A stretch of 64,000 nt of DNA from Pegoplata infirma (GCA_963921195.1 OY992540.1:128836671-128900670); one strand, 5' to 3'. Positions 36,001-46,961 are shown, numbered from the stretch's first letter. Numbers and translations: made by a program. Notes: generated by a model not told the origin, from the letters alone.

Positions 36001-36641
36001 CGGTCAAGTCCCTGGATTCAATGTTTCTGAAAACAAGATCTGCCCTTAACTGCCGCACGTCTTTAAATGAGATGGCCAAGCAGTTTAACATACGACTCAT
36101 ATGGGTCCCAGGGCACAGAGACATTCCAGGGAATTGCAAAGCCGATGAGCTTGCAAGACTAGGAACTACCTTACAGGTTCCAACAGAATTGGAATGTGTT
36201 GGTACGCCTCTAGAAACTTGCAAGCAAAACCTACGGCTTTGTTCTGCGACGGAGACTAATCAAAGATGGGCAAATGGATGGACGTGTGAGACAACACGAC
36301 TGATTTGGCCTTCTCTTAATCAGGGGCGCACAAGTGAGCTGATATCGCTTCCAAGAGGAGAGATTTCAACGGTGGTTTCTATAATTACCGGACACTGTCT
36401 TATAGGGAAGCACGCAGAGCGGTTAAATGTGCCGTCGAATGACTTTTGCCGAAGTTGCATGGATGAAGAGGAGTTGGAAACTATCGAACACTTTATTTGC
36501 CATTGCCCGGCACTTTCTGGTCAGCGACTTGCTTCACTGGGATCTAGGGAGCTGTACGATCTTTCAGATTTGTCGGATGTCAAAATTCAACATCTAAGGA
36601 GTTTCATAAGAAGCTCAAACTGGTTTAACGACAGGGACTAG
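33048..36641 (+). CDS. LINE ORF2: endonuclease, reverse transcriptase, RNase H
   Basis: The ATG at 33048 gives a 1,197-residue protein beginning MLRFLQINLHHCKAA, the usual start of an apurinic-type endonuclease domain. The frame is open further 5', but that part is ORF1 DNA read out of frame. Endonuclease (1-220): N8, E35 in IQEPW, D134 and N136 in CDANAHHS, D184 in LDVTL, and S208-D209-H210. Reverse transcriptase (about 430-745): YKSPGPDGI, DFRPISL, FLDIEGAF (D569), GTPQGGVLSPLLW and AYADD (D659, D660). RNase H (about 915-1040): D920 in YTDGS, E955, D981 in TDS, H1023 and D1033. C-terminal knuckle: C1134, C1137, H1148, C1153. All catalytic residues I know for these folds are present, with no stop or frameshift. 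It would nick target DNA and reverse-transcribe the LINE RNA there, with RNase H removing RNA. Closest clade is LOA or I; not resolved by eye. Confidence 0.92.
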   Translation: MLRFLQINLHHCKAASAALLLRLTTGAVDLVFIQEPWVRGGRVCGLKTPGFKLMVAKGEGSPRACILAKNGLNIFFLSTFSDMDVTAASLELHGKSIWLASAYFPNPGPIPPEKVGGLIRESESRGHQLLVCCDANAHHSIWGSTDTNDRGESLLEFLLSTNLYICNKGSEPTFVTSTRQEVLDVTLVSDTLSDRIDDWRVLEEHSFSDHRYIEFLLRERAPVETVSRNLRRTNWVKYRETFSLLLDEVPLSEPHSLAEIDCLVDHITNVCNRCLDASCPSAKPRGKKKPPWWSNELQTSRDSCRKLFNKAKFSRADEDWSAYRLQLKSYKKMIRNAKCDSWKNFCGNIEDVSEASRLRKVLASSPCTLGYLKDPNGVWSSSSGESLDLLLNTHFPGNSMTPFQALERSDAQASEIASEIINMPTLIWAIKSFRPYKSPGPDGIIPAELQQVLDYIAPLLYNLYTACINWSYIPLKWRDTRVVFIPKAGKSSHTAPKDFRPISLSSFLLKTMERMIDSYLRRVIDPRLLSTKQHAYSKGRSTETALHELVGTIERSLSVKEYTMVAFLDIEGAFNNVIPESIILALSGLGVKREIVLMVENLLANRRITSELGASVISRFVNRGTPQGGVLSPLLWNLALNSMLLSLEARGCHVIAYADDVAIAVKGRHLPTLRDILQGSLKDLSKWARDCGLGVNPSKTELVLFTRKNKIPAFDPISLDGTEITFSDGAKYLGVFLDRKLNFRRNIEERVRKATIALYSCKRAIGKRWGFSPQVVHWIYTAVVRPILLYGIIVWWPALETKANFVFITKVQRMASMCITGALRTTPTAALEILLHLIPLDILGRQYAAASAIRLNSTLQWRSSDCGHSAILKKITIPQNVDCAPSLSLFERHFTTMIPSRESWMGDTPGSGATINFYTDGSRLHEQVGFGVYSEELGLSLARRLPDHCSVYQAEMLAIKEVADWLSCNVLSTTAVNIYTDSQAAVKSLDSMFLKTRSALNCRTSLNEMAKQFNIRLIWVPGHRDIPGNCKADELARLGTTLQVPTELECVGTPLETCKQNLRLCSATETNQRWANGWTCETTRLIWPSLNQGRTSELISLPRGEISTVVSIITGHCLIGKHAERLNVPSNDFCRSCMDEEELETIEHFICHCPALSGQRLASLGSRELYDLSDLSDVKIQHLRSFIRSSNWFNDRD

Positions 36642-36739
36642 TAGGGAAACCTATTACGATCCCGTGGTATCACAATGGACCTCAGAGTCTACGTGTGTTG
36701 ACGTAAAACGTCAGCAGCCACTTACAACCTAACCTAACC
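36642..36739 (+). promoter_or_regulatory. LINE 3' UTR with hairpin and (CCTAA)n tail
   Basis: A short 98-nt 3' UTR. A stem-loop TGACGT-AAA-ACGTCA at 36699-36713 precedes GCAGCCACTTACAACCTAAC. The end is CCTAA repeated, identical in unit to the TTAGG telomere repeat of many non-dipteran insects. In LINEs the 3' end is what the reverse transcriptase recognises, so the hairpin plus tail is a candidate recognition signal (inference). Confidence 0.6.
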
Positions 36740-37288
36740 TATATTTTTGACAAACCAATATTTAAAAGAGCATTAATGGAATTCAAGGTGAAATCAATCA
36801 GAAATTAGCTGTTTTGATCATAACTTCTGAAACCCTGAATCGATTTCCTCGAAATTCCATACCATCCTGTCCAGGTAAATAACAAATGTAGATGCTAAAC
36901 TTAGGAGCATCCAAATTGTATTTTGAACAATATATCACTAAATAGAAGGTATAAAAACATGTAAAAAACTTTTAAACCCGTGTACCGATCTTCCTCATGT
37001 TATCCACATTTTATCTGACACTGTTTACAAGTATTTCAGCAATATTTATGTTATTACGATTACCTGTTGCGGGTGTAATCCTTCCTCACTTCCCCAAGTG
37101 ATTGAAATTCGAATATATACAAAATAATAATTTGCTTATATTTTAGCTCTACTTTCAGCATTTTTTGGTCCCGATCATGGGTGCAACCAAAAGTTGAATT
37201 TTGTCGTACAGTGTTATTTTAATCTAAAAAAAAAAATCAACAAATTTTTCACTTTGTTCGGAACTTTTAGATTTTCAAGTCAAAAGTG

Positions 37289-37826
37289 CACAGAAAAAAA
37301 TAAAAAAATTATTTGAGTAAATTTTTAATACTATTGAGTAAAAAATTACTCAATTTTGCACCAGTAAACGATTTAATAGTATTGAGTAAATTTTTAATAA
37401 AAATTTATTAAATGTTTGAAAAAAAATAATGGACACAATTAAACATTTACTCAAAATTTATCTATTTTTTTTTTTTAAGTTTAAAAAAAGTTTTAAATTT
37501 TTTTACAAAAAAAAACAAAAAACTTGTTTTTTCAAACTTTACCAAACATATTTATGTCTCAAAAACATAGGAAAATTTTATAAAGACGATTACAAACTTT
37601 CATATACATACACAAAAAACTATAAACTAAACGAGAATTCAAAAAACTATGAGAGTTTAAAAAAAAATTAAAAAACTATTAAATTTTTATTAAATTATTT
37701 ACTTAAATTGTTTTTAAAATTTTTGAGTAAATTTTTAATTGCGTCAATTAAAAAATTACTCAATTTTTGTTTTTAAATTTAAACAAGTGATTACTCAAAT
37801 TTGTTTCCTCCATATTTTTTTCTGTG
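37289..37826. mobile_element. Family C MITE, copy 1
   Basis: Inverted ends CACAGAAAAAAATA and TATTTTTTTCTGTG, with TG on both sides. Subterminal blocks GAGTAAATTTTTAATACTAT and TTTAATTGCGTCAATTAAAA recur. Related copies: 51005-51595 inside a hAT, and fragments at 41456-41640, 43470-43650 and 44990-45120. The open frame at 37429 is A-rich chance coding. Confidence 0.6.
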
Positions 37827-37828
37827 TG

Positions 37829-39127
37829 GAACATAAAAACAAACCAAAGATAGGTTCAATTTATATTTGTGTTAATATTGACCCTTAAAGTCAACTTTCC
37901 CGACCCCTACGATTTTTTAATTCGATACGTGTAATGCATTACCTAACACATTACCTCATCAAATATTTTGCTGAGATATTTTTAATTTTTGTTTCTGTCC
38001 ATATTAAAAATGCCATCTACTGTTTAAAATGCAAAATGTGTTGGTTGGTACTTTACCTTAACAATATGCTTTTAAGTTTTATTAAAAATTATTAAAAGTT
38101 TTTGCAAAAGTTCGAGTGTGTACTTTTTATTACTTTATAAAATATATTGTAATTCGTGTGGGAATTTTTTTTTTATTAATAAAAAATATATTTTTAATAG
38201 AATTTTAAATAATGAATGTATTTATAGAACCAAGTTTACATAATTAAGTACCTTCAGCGGTTAATCGATTAAATTTAGTCTACTAATTAATTGAAACTAA
38301 TTAATTTTCAAATAACATTGTGCAACAAATTTGGAGTCATCGAGTGTATCTTAAATTGTACAAAAAAAAATTATGCCAATAGAAGGCCAAAACCCCCGTA
38401 GGGTTTTGAAAATTTAGCTCGAGTTATTTTTTATCGCCCACTAAAGTTTTTAATTGTTTTGAAATGAATACAAGTATTGTTAAGAGATGTCTTTAGTGAA
38501 ATTTAGTTTATTCTCTATTTTTTAAGGATCTTTTTGGTACAAAAAAGAAAAAAAGGAAAGAAAGAAAAGAAAAGAAGAGTAAAGGAGAGGGGAAAAAGAA
38601 AATCGAAATAGAAGTGGAAATAACACTGCGGAACACTAAAAAATAAACAAGAGTTACGACCATCATTTCTATATATTTCGGACATGCTGATTCGAATCGC
38701 GTACTCCGTTTTTCGATGTATGGTACAGTTTTCTTGCAAAATGTCGTTAAAGATTTGCTGATTTAGAGACAGTTTTTTAACAAAAAAATTTGCAAAGTTT
38801 ATGATTTATAAATTTTATGGCATTGAAAACAAAGATATGACTTGTAGCAATATTTCTTATTCAAATTTGGTTTAAAGCTTTTCATCTTAAGTCATTAAAT
38901 TCGCGAATTTCTTAATTTTTTAAGGTTTTCGCGAAATTAACAACCAAATTGGTGTGATAAAAAACTAGCTTTTAGTGAATCAAAAAAGCATCCCTAACAA
39001 TACGAATAGTGGGGGAAAAACAGCTATATTATATGGACCATCATGATGAAAATCGCGAAAAACCGTTTTTTTGTATATGGCAGCATCACTTTAAGAGATA
39101 ATTTAAGGTTCCATCTTTTAGTATATA
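37829..39127. other. Non-coding; left arm of a foldback near the end
   Basis: No gene. A purine-only stretch lies at 38540-38605. From about 38880, ATTCGCGAATTTC..., GGACCATCATGATGAAAATC and ATATGGCAGCATCACTTTA mirror blocks right of family-A copy 4 (40150-40240 and 41229-41370), so this is one arm of a foldback interrupted by copy 4. Confidence 0.5.
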
Positions 39128-39953
39128 ATCCCAGCAAAACTTAGATTACCAAATAAGGTATAAAATAAGGTATAGGATCTCTTATTTTATACATTGCATC
39201 ATTGATGATTTTAACAGGCGATGAGACTCAAAGTAATGCATCCACATTATCACAAAGAATACCAGTAAGGTATAAAATAAGTCATAAATTTATAACGAAG
39301 AATACGAGTAAGGTGTAAAATATATGATATTTTATAGGTTACGAGAAATGAAATAATATAGCATACCAGAAGATAATATATAAGGTGTTACGAGTAGTGA
39401 AAAAGTAATTTTGTATTAAATTTACTCACGTGATTGTAAGTGAGTGTAAGTAGATAAAATATGCTCGTGAGTGTGTGTCGTCAGAAATTTTCTGTCGTGA
39501 GCCCATCTCTAGTTTAAACTTATGCATTTTTTAAAAAATAATTATTTTTTATGTTATTGTAATGCATTATGCATCCAATTATAAATAATGCATTATTTCA
39601 AACTTTCAAATAATACATAATGTAACCAAATATAAGTCATCCATGATTTAATGTTTAGAAATAATAAATATGAAATACATTTTTTCCAATAATCATGCAT
39701 TACGTAGCAATGTAACCAAATATAAGTCATCCATGATTTAATGTTTAGAAATAATAAATATGAAATACATTTTTTCCAATAATCATGCATTACGTAGCAA
39801 ATTATTAGTAATGCATTATTTTTCACTTGAAAATAATGCGTTGTGGAACAAATGTTTGGTAAGACATCCTAAAATAATGCTACAAATAAGGTATATACAT
39901 TACCTGGTAATGTGTTATATAATCACTACCCATTACCAAAGTTTTGCTGGGAT
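39128..39953 (+). mobile_element. Family A element, copy 4, with internal 90-bp duplication
   Basis: ATCCCAGCAAAACTTAGATT to AAGTTTTGCTGGGAT. A 90-bp segment (TGTAACCAAATATAAGTCAT ... TACGTAGCAA) is present twice in tandem, 39621-39710 and 39711-39800, and appears identical. This accounts for its greater length (826 bp). First member of the A-x-A-x-A array. Confidence 0.8.
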
Positions 39954-40239
39954 GTGGTAACCTTAAACAACTAACTCACCAAAAATTTGTCCAAAAAAGT
40001 TTTCATTTGCAAAAGTTATCTTAACAAAAACTAATATTTCAGCGTTTTCCATGCAATAATTATAGTTTTTGTTAAGATAACTTTTGCAAATGAAAACTTT
40101 TTTGGACAAATTTTTGGTCAGTTGATTATTTAAGGTTCCCACATTTTATACTAAAAGATGGGGCCTTAAATCATCTCGTAAAGTGATGCTGCCATATACA
40201 AAAAAAGGTTTTTCGCGATTTTCATCATGATGGTCCATA

Positions 40240-41226
40240 CACTCAAAAAAAACCATTAACTTAAACGTTGGAAAAAATTTCTTCAAAATAGTTTATAAAT
40301 TTTCCCACATTTTAGTTAAATTTAACTAAAATTTTGGAAATTTTCCCAACTTTTAGGAAAAAATTTTAGTTCATGGACTGTTAAATAGGCCATAATTTTC
40401 CTTAAATGGAATTCCCTAATACATGGAAAAAATTCTTTCCGCCAAAGAAATTTTCCCTAAATAAATGAAAAAAAATCTTTATTTTTAAGACATATTTCTT
40501 AAAACAAAATTTAGTTCAAAAAATTCAGTTTTAGGACGTAATTTCCTACCAATTAGTTTATCATATTTATCTTCTTTAATTTGAGGAAGTTTTTTCCACA
40601 AGTTTAGTAAATTTTTCATAACATGAAATTGTTTAGTTGATTTATTTTTTTTTTCATGCTTGCTTGTAGTTCACATTTTGTTTATTATTTGTAGTATATG
40701 AAAAGGAGAGTTTGGTCTTGTATAACAAGTAATAAATTTAATGTTTACATTTTTTTCTACACATGTATGTGTGAGGGAAAAAATAATATTTTAATCACAA
40801 CAAATGCCTTGGCTTTGGCGTGTTTTCCCATAGTTTGGGAACAAACGTTAAAGACAAAGTCTTTGTTGTAATTTAACTTTAAAAACTAATGAAATTTATT
40901 ACTTGAACATAAGAAACAAACGTTTTTTTATATTTTAAATAAAAAATGTACATAATGAGAATTCTGTGTGTATTCGCATTCGATTCTATAAATAAACCAA
41001 TAAAAATATGAAATTAACTAATTTTTAGGAAAAATGTCCTCATCAAAAATTTTTTTTAACTAAAAAATGGGAAATTTTTTCCCACTTTCTAGTTCAAATT
41101 GGTCTTAATTTTAAAGAAAAATATGGACTAAAAAGTAGGAATACATGGCAGTGGAGCTAAATCATTATCAATTTTCCTTGGATTTAGTTAATTTTACCAT
41201 TTTTTAGTTAGTTTTTTTTCTGAGTG
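40240..41226. mobile_element. 987-bp TA-flanked MITE, empty site in the paralogue
   Basis: Inverted ends CACTCAAAAAAAACCATTAA and TTTTTTAGTTAGTTTTTTTT-CTGAGTG. TA flanks each side (40238-40239 and 41227-41228). The duplicate segment at 43240 reads GGTCCATATAACATAG, exactly the unoccupied site. So the target was TA and the insertion postdates the duplication. No transposase frame; Tc1/mariner-type by TA target. Confidence 0.85.
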
Positions 41227-41667
41227 TATAACATAGATGTTTTTTGTTCACGATTCGTAGTGTCATGGGTACCTTTATGATGCACAAAATGCAAGTTTTT
41301 TATCAGAGACCAATTTAGGGGTTAATTTCGCGAAAACGTAAAAAAGTTAAGAGAGATACTGTTTTTTAGCAGCCCAGTGATTGGGCCCAAGTCTCAAATT
41401 TTAAATAGGTTTGACACCTTATGAAAAAAATCTGAACTGACAGGTTGCAGGTTGTACACAGAAAAAAATTTGGTAAAAAAACAATTTGAGTACTCACTTG
41501 TTTAAATTAACAAAAAAAAACTTTGAGCAATTTTTTAATTGACATAATTAAAAATTTACTCGAAAATTAAAAAAAAAAAAATTTAGTAAATATGTAGTTT
41601 ATTAAAAATTAAATAGTTTTTTTTATATTCCGATTAAAAAATAAAAATTTTTTATTCGACCTTTAAA

Positions 41668-42030
41668 ATATTATATTTTGTGTAGGTTTATTCTAGCTCG
41701 AGGTCATTATTTCTGTTACTAATTAAAACTATGATATTCTAATAGAATAATTTCCAAGAAAACTATTTTTCTGTTTTAAATTTATTTATGTTGGTAATTT
41801 TTTGCAAGACTTAATTGACACGTGTTTCAGGATTAGTCAGACCATTGTCAAGATTATTTAGCAAAAATAAAAAACCTATACTACAAGTAGAAAAGGTAAT
41901 GACAATCGTTAATTTAAAACAGAAAAATAATTTTCTTTAAAATTATTCTATGAGAATATCATAGTTTTAATTAGTAAAGGAAACAATGACCACGAGCTAG
42001 AATAAACCGACTCAAAATATATATTTTTTT
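41668..42030. mobile_element. Family E foldback MITE (in x copy 1)
   Basis: Arms of about 110-130 bp: AATATTATATTTTGTGTAGG TTTATTCTAGCTCG on the left mirrored by CGAGCTAGAATAAACCGACT on the right. The unique centre has ACACGTGTTTCAGGATTAGT and CTATACTACAAGTAGAAAAG. That centre block is the unoccupied version of the site hit at 52034. Confidence 0.7.
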
Positions 42031-42219
42031 TCTATTTTCTTAGTTTTTTGAATTCTTATTTAGTTTATAGTTTTTTGTATAATAAAGTTTGTAATCATCT
42101 GAATGAAATATTCCTATGTCATAACACATCAATATATTTGCTAAAATTTAAAAAAAAAACTATTTTTTTTTTTGGAAAAAATTGAAAAAAATTTTTAAAC
42201 TTTTGAAAAAAAGTAATGG

Positions 42220-42955
42220 ATCCCAGCAAAACTTAGATTACCAAATAAGGTATAAAATATGGTATAGGATCTCTTATTTTATACATTGCAGCATTGATGA
42301 TTTTAACAGGCGATGAGACTCAAAGTAATGCATCCACATTATCACAAAGAATACCAGTAAGGTATAAAATAAGTCATAAATTTATAACGAAGAATACGAG
42401 TAAGGTGTAAAATATATGATATTTTATAGGTTACGAGAAATGAAATAATATAGCATACCAGAAGATAATATATAAGGTGTTAAGAGTAGTGAAAAAGTAA
42501 TTTTGTATTAAATTTACTCACGTGATTGTAAGTGAGTGTAAGTAGATAAAATATGTTCGTGAGTGTGTGTCGTTAGAAATTTCCTGTCGTGAGCCCATCT
42601 CTAGTTTAAACTTATGCATTTTTTAAAAAATAATTATTTTTTATGTTATTGTAATGCATTATGCATCCAATTATAAATAATGCATTATTTCAAACTTTCA
42701 AATAATACATAATGTAACCAAATATAAGTCATCCATGATTTAATGTTTAGAAATAATAAATATGAAATACATTTTTTCCAATAATCATGCATTACGTAGC
42801 AAATTATTAGTAATGCATTATTTTTCACTTGAAAATAATGCGTTGTGGAACAAATGTTTGGTAAGACATCCTAAAATAATGCTACAAATAAGGTATATAC
42901 ATTACCTGGTAATGTGTTATATAATCACTATCCATTACCAAAGTTTTGCTGGGAT
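42220..42955 (+). mobile_element. Family A element, copy 5
   Basis: ATCCCAGCAAAACTTAGATT to AAGTTTTGCTGGGAT, 736 bp. Its right flank equals that of copy 4 and its left flank equals that of copy 6, as expected for a hybrid made by unequal crossing-over. Confidence 0.8.
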
Positions 42956-44233
42956 GTGGTAACCTTAAACAACTAACTCACCAAAAATTTGTCCAAAAAA
43001 GTTTTCATTTGCAAAAGTTATCTTAACAAAAACTAATATTTCAGCGTTTTCCATGCAATAATTATAGTTTTTGTTAAGATAACTTTTGCAAATGAAAACT
43101 TTTTTGGACAAATTTTTGGTCAGTTGATTATTTAAGGTTCCCACATTTTATACTAAAAGATGGGGCCTTAAATCATCTCGTAAAGTGATGCTGCCATATA
43201 CAAAAAAAGGTTTTTCGCGATTTTCATCATGATGGTCCATATAACATAGATGTTTTTTGTTCACGATTCGTAGTGTCATGGGTACCTTTATGATGCACAA
43301 AATGCAAGTTTTTTATCAGAGACCAATTTAGGGGTTAATTTCGCGAAAACGTAAAAAAGTTAAGAGAGATACTGTTTTTTAGCAGCCCAGTGATTGGGCC
43401 CTAGTCTCAAATTTTAAATAGGTTTGACACCTTATGAAAAAAATCTGAACTGACAGGTTGCAGGTTGTACACAGAAAAAAATTTGGTAAAAAAACAATTT
43501 GAGTACTCACTTGTTTAAATTAACAAAAAAAAACTTTGAGCAATTTTTTAATTGACATAATTAAAAATTTACTCGAAAATTAAAAAAAAAAAAATTTAGT
43601 AAATATGTAGTTTATTAAAAATTAAATAGTTTTTTTTATATTCCGATTAAAAAATAAAAATTTTTTATTCGACCTTTAAAATATTATATTTTGTGTAGGT
43701 TTATTCTAGCTCGAGGTCATTATTTCTGTTACTAATTAAAACTATGATATTCTAATAGAATAATTTCCAAGAAAACTATTTTTCTGTTTTAAATTTATTT
43801 ATGTTGGTAATTTTTTGCAAGACTTAATTGACACGTGTTTCAGGATTAGTCAGACCATTGTCAAGATTATTTAGCAAAAATAAAAAACCTATACTACAAG
43901 TAGAAAAGGTAATGACAATCGTTAATTTAAAACAGAAAAATAATTTTCTTTAAAATTATTCTATGAGAATATCATAGTTTTAATTAGTAAAGGAAACAAT
44001 GACCACGAGCTAGAATAAACCGACTCAAAATATATATTTTTTTTCTATTTTCTTAGTTTTTTGAATTCTTATTTAGTTTATAGTTTTTTGTATAATAAAG
44101 TTTGTAATCATCTGAATGAAATATTCCTATGTCATAACACATCAATATATTTGCTAAAATTTAAAAAAAAAAACTATTTTTTTTTTTGGAAAAAATTGAA
44201 AAAAATTTTTAAACTTTTGAAAAAAAGTAATGG
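42956..44233. repeat. Duplicated segment x, copy 2
   Basis: Near-identical to x copy 1 without the MITE. Ends GAAAAAAAGTAATGG just before copy 6, as does x copy 1 before copy 5. No gene. Confidence 0.85.
43680..44043. mobile_element. Family E foldback MITE (in x copy 2)
   Basis: Duplicate of 41668-42030, with the same arms and centre. Confidence 0.7.
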
Positions 44234-44976
44234 ATCCCAGCAAAACTTAGATTACCAAATAAGGTATAAAATATGGTATAGGATCTCTTATTTTATACAT
44301 TGCAGCATTGATGATTTTAACAGGCGATGAGACTCAAAGTAATGCATCCACATTATCACAAAGAATACCAGTAAGGTATAAAATAAGTCATAAATTTATA
44401 ACGAAGAATACGAGTAAGGTGTAAAATATATGATATTTTATAGGTTACGAGAAATGAAATAATATAGCATACCAGAAGATAATATATAAGGTGTTACGAG
44501 TAGTGAAAAAGTAATTTTGTATTAAATTCACTCACGTGATTGTAAGTGAGTGTAAGAAGATAATTTGTGCTCGTGAGCGTGTGTCGTTAGAAATTTCCTG
44601 TCGTGAGCCCATCTCTAGTTTAAACTTATGCATTTTTTTATAAAATAATAGTAGTAATTTTTTATGTTATTGTAATGCATTATGCATCCAATTATAAATA
44701 ATACATTATTTCAAACTTTCAAATAATACATAATGTAACCAAATATAAGTCATCCATGATTTAATGTTTAGAAATAACAAATATGAAATACATTTTTTCC
44801 AATAATCATGCATTATGTAGCAAATTATTAGTAATGCATTATTTTTCACTTGAAAATAATACGTTGTGGAACTAATTTTTGGTAAGACATCATAAAATAA
44901 TGCTACAAATAAGTTATATGCATTACCTGGTAATGTGTTATATAATCACTACCCATTACCAAAGTTTTGCTGGGAT
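44234..44976 (+). mobile_element. Family A element, copy 6
   Basis: ATCCCAGCAAAACTTAGATT to AAGTTTTGCTGGGAT, 743 bp. The right flank (AAGTTTTGGGTAAATTT) differs from those of copies 4 and 5, so it is the outer right-hand member of the array. Confidence 0.8.
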
Positions 44977-45175
44977 AAGTTTTGGGTAAATTTTTTCTTG
45001 TCACGATTAAAGGATTTGTTAAAAAAAAAACCGAAAATTTTAAATAAAGTTTTAATTGTGTCAATTGGGTAAGTTTTAACTGAATAGTATTAAAAATATA
45101 CTTATTTTTTTTTGTGTATAATACCCAACGTTATTGTTATAAAACGTGTATAATTTAAAAAAAAATTATTATGTA
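44977..45175. repeat. Family C fragment
   Basis: Contains GTTTTAATTGTGTCAATTGG and AATAGTATTAAAAATATAC followed by TTTTTTTTTGTGTA, a truncated relative of the family at 37289-37826. Confidence 0.45.
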
Positions 45176-45983
45176 CACTCAAAATAATAACTCTGTAAAA
45201 TACTCTGTAAAATGACTGTAATCTCAATTCAACAGATATTTGACAGGGTGTTCTGTCAAAATACAGATTTAAAGAAAATACTTTGTATTTTGTTGTGACA
45301 AAAAAACAAAGTTTCCTCTGTTATATTACTTTTTACTCTGTAATCTTAATTTTACAGATAATTAACAGAGTTTTCTGCTAAAATACAGATTTAAGCAAAA
45401 TACTTCGTATTTTTTTTATAACCAAAAAAGTTTTCTGTTTTAATTAATTTTTGTTTTTGTTACCAAACATCAAAATTGAATCTGCATATTTTTTTTTTTT
45501 TTTGAGAAAAAGTTGAAAAAGTAGCAAAAAAAGTTATCAAAAAAATTTTTTCAGAAATCTTATAAAAATTTTACAAAATAACATGCATTTAACTAAACCC
45601 TGTAAATTTACATAGTTTTTTCTGTAAATTTTTTTTGCATCAAATGCATTTTACAAATATATGTAAATTTACATAGTTTTCTTTGCTAAATGGTCGTTTA
45701 TTTAACCAATATTTTACTAGAAACTCTGTAAATTAACAGTTTTTTTGTCAAAATCATTTTACAGAGTTTTAAAGTAAAATTACAGAGTTTTCTCTGTCAA
45801 AAAGCTTTCATATTTAACCAATATTTGACTATAAACTATGTAAATAAACAGTTTTTTTGTTAAAAGCATTTACAGAGTATTTTAGTAAAATTACCAAGAA
45901 ATGTTGTTAGCTGGAAAAGTATGGTGTACTCTGTTAAATTAGCAGAGTTTTTCTGTAATTTAACAGAGTTATTATTTTGAGTG
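45176..45983. mobile_element. Family B MITE, copy 1
   Basis: Inverted ends CACTCAAAATAATAACTCTG and CAGAGTTATTATTTTGAGTG. TA precedes the left end; CA follows the right end (probably a mutated TA). The interior is built from many ACTCTGTAAA/TTTACAGAGT words. An inverted copy is at 50073-51982 and a degraded one at about 58640-59840. No coding. Confidence 0.75.
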
Positions 45984-46961
45984 CAGATAACACCGCTCAA
46001 CACTCATTCTCCGGTTTGAATTCTGGTGATCAATATTGATAAAATATTTTATTTGACTTTGATCTCCTGATTCCAAATCTGTTCTCCAAATTTTTCCATC
46101 ACGTCCAGATTTTTAGTTATTCACGGTTGAAAATGCGAAAAATTACGATTTTTGCATTATTTGAAAGCCTGCACAGTAGGGCTATACGTTTTTTACATTT
46201 TTTGAAAATATCGAAATTGGCATAGCACAGTCATATAGACCGTGAAAAACTATAAAGAAAAATGTTTTCACTTTATCGCGGATGTTAAAAAAGTACACGC
46301 ACCAAACGCGATGAAGTTTTAAATTACTATTTTTGTATTATTTTTTTTAATCCCAAAATGTAGCTATTTTAACTATGATTCCGCTTTAATCAAGTCCGAA
46401 ACTAAAACTACCTCCCCAACAACATTTTAACGTTCATTTTAATACCAAGTTACCAAACTGAGCTTTACCCAATATATGCCTTTATTTGTGGTAAATAGTT
46501 TGACATATAGTTCTCAGACCACAGATTCAGGAAAGATGACTTTAAATCTCTGGAGGAGTCGCTAGGTAGATTTAAAAACGCTCAGATGCTTCTTAAGATA
46601 TTGGGAAAAAGAAGAATCAATAATTCCAAACCAGCAAAGAAGTAATATTTGCGCGGAATGTGCCACTTGGGTGGTCCAGGATATTTATCCTTTATGTAAA
46701 TCAGCACGAACTTTAAATCTAAAGTTTATTTCCTTAAATAAGTAGACATTAGAATTTTTTTTTAAATTTTTACTTGTTACTTGTTGTTAAATAAAAAATA
46801 CATTAATTTTGTGTTAATAAAAAAATCTTGAGGACTTTTAGAAAATGCATTTGGTGCGTGTGGTTTTTTTTGCAAAATGATCGGAGAAAGCGATTTTGTT
46901 TAATAAAACAACATTGTCCATCACGTGGTGCTATGCCAAAAATTTGGTTATAGCCCTACTG

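Larger units (their letters stand above)
32271..36739 (+). mobile_element. 5'-truncated LINE (LOA/I-like, with RNase H)
   Basis: The 13-bp direct repeat TATATTTTTGACA flanks it (32258-32270 and 36740-36752), the target-primed insertion duplication. The element is 4,469 bp. It begins inside an open ORF1, so the 5' end (UTR and ORF1 N-terminus) is missing. The second frame is complete, with endonuclease, reverse transcriptase, RNase H and a zinc knuckle, the layout of LOA and I clades rather than Jockey. The 3' end is not poly-A but AACCTAACCTAACC. GC content is much higher than the surroundings. The intact ORF2 and perfect duplication suggest recent insertion. As it lacks its 5' end it probably cannot start transcription by itself. 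Confidence 0.9.
31112..37288. mobile_element. Long palindromic repeat interrupted by a LINE
   Basis: When the LINE (32271-36739) is set aside, the remaining roughly 1.7 kb is an inverted repeat. GATTTTGCACCCATGATTGG (about 31190) faces GATCATGGGTGCAACCAAAA (about 37175). The GCTAACTTTTGAAAGACAAT, CATCTTGAATTTCC and ATGCTCTTTAAA blocks face their mirrors at 36760-36960. AAAGTAATTTTATCGC faces GCGATAAAATTACTTTC at 32235. The symmetry centre is near 31980. Parts resemble the mini-me-like interior (AACTTTTGAAAGACAATTTG). No coding of its own. Confidence 0.65.
39954..42219. repeat. Duplicated segment x, copy 1 (with MITE)
   Basis: Lies between family-A copies 4 and 5. It is the same as 42956-44233 except for the 987-bp MITE at 40240-41226. 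The length difference (2266 versus 1278) equals that MITE plus its duplicated TA to within one base. It contains an inverted pair at 39962-40137 (AAAAGTTTTCATTTGCAAAA / TTTTGCAAATGAAAACTTTT), a family-C fragment (41456-41640) and a family-E element. No gene. Confidence 0.85.
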
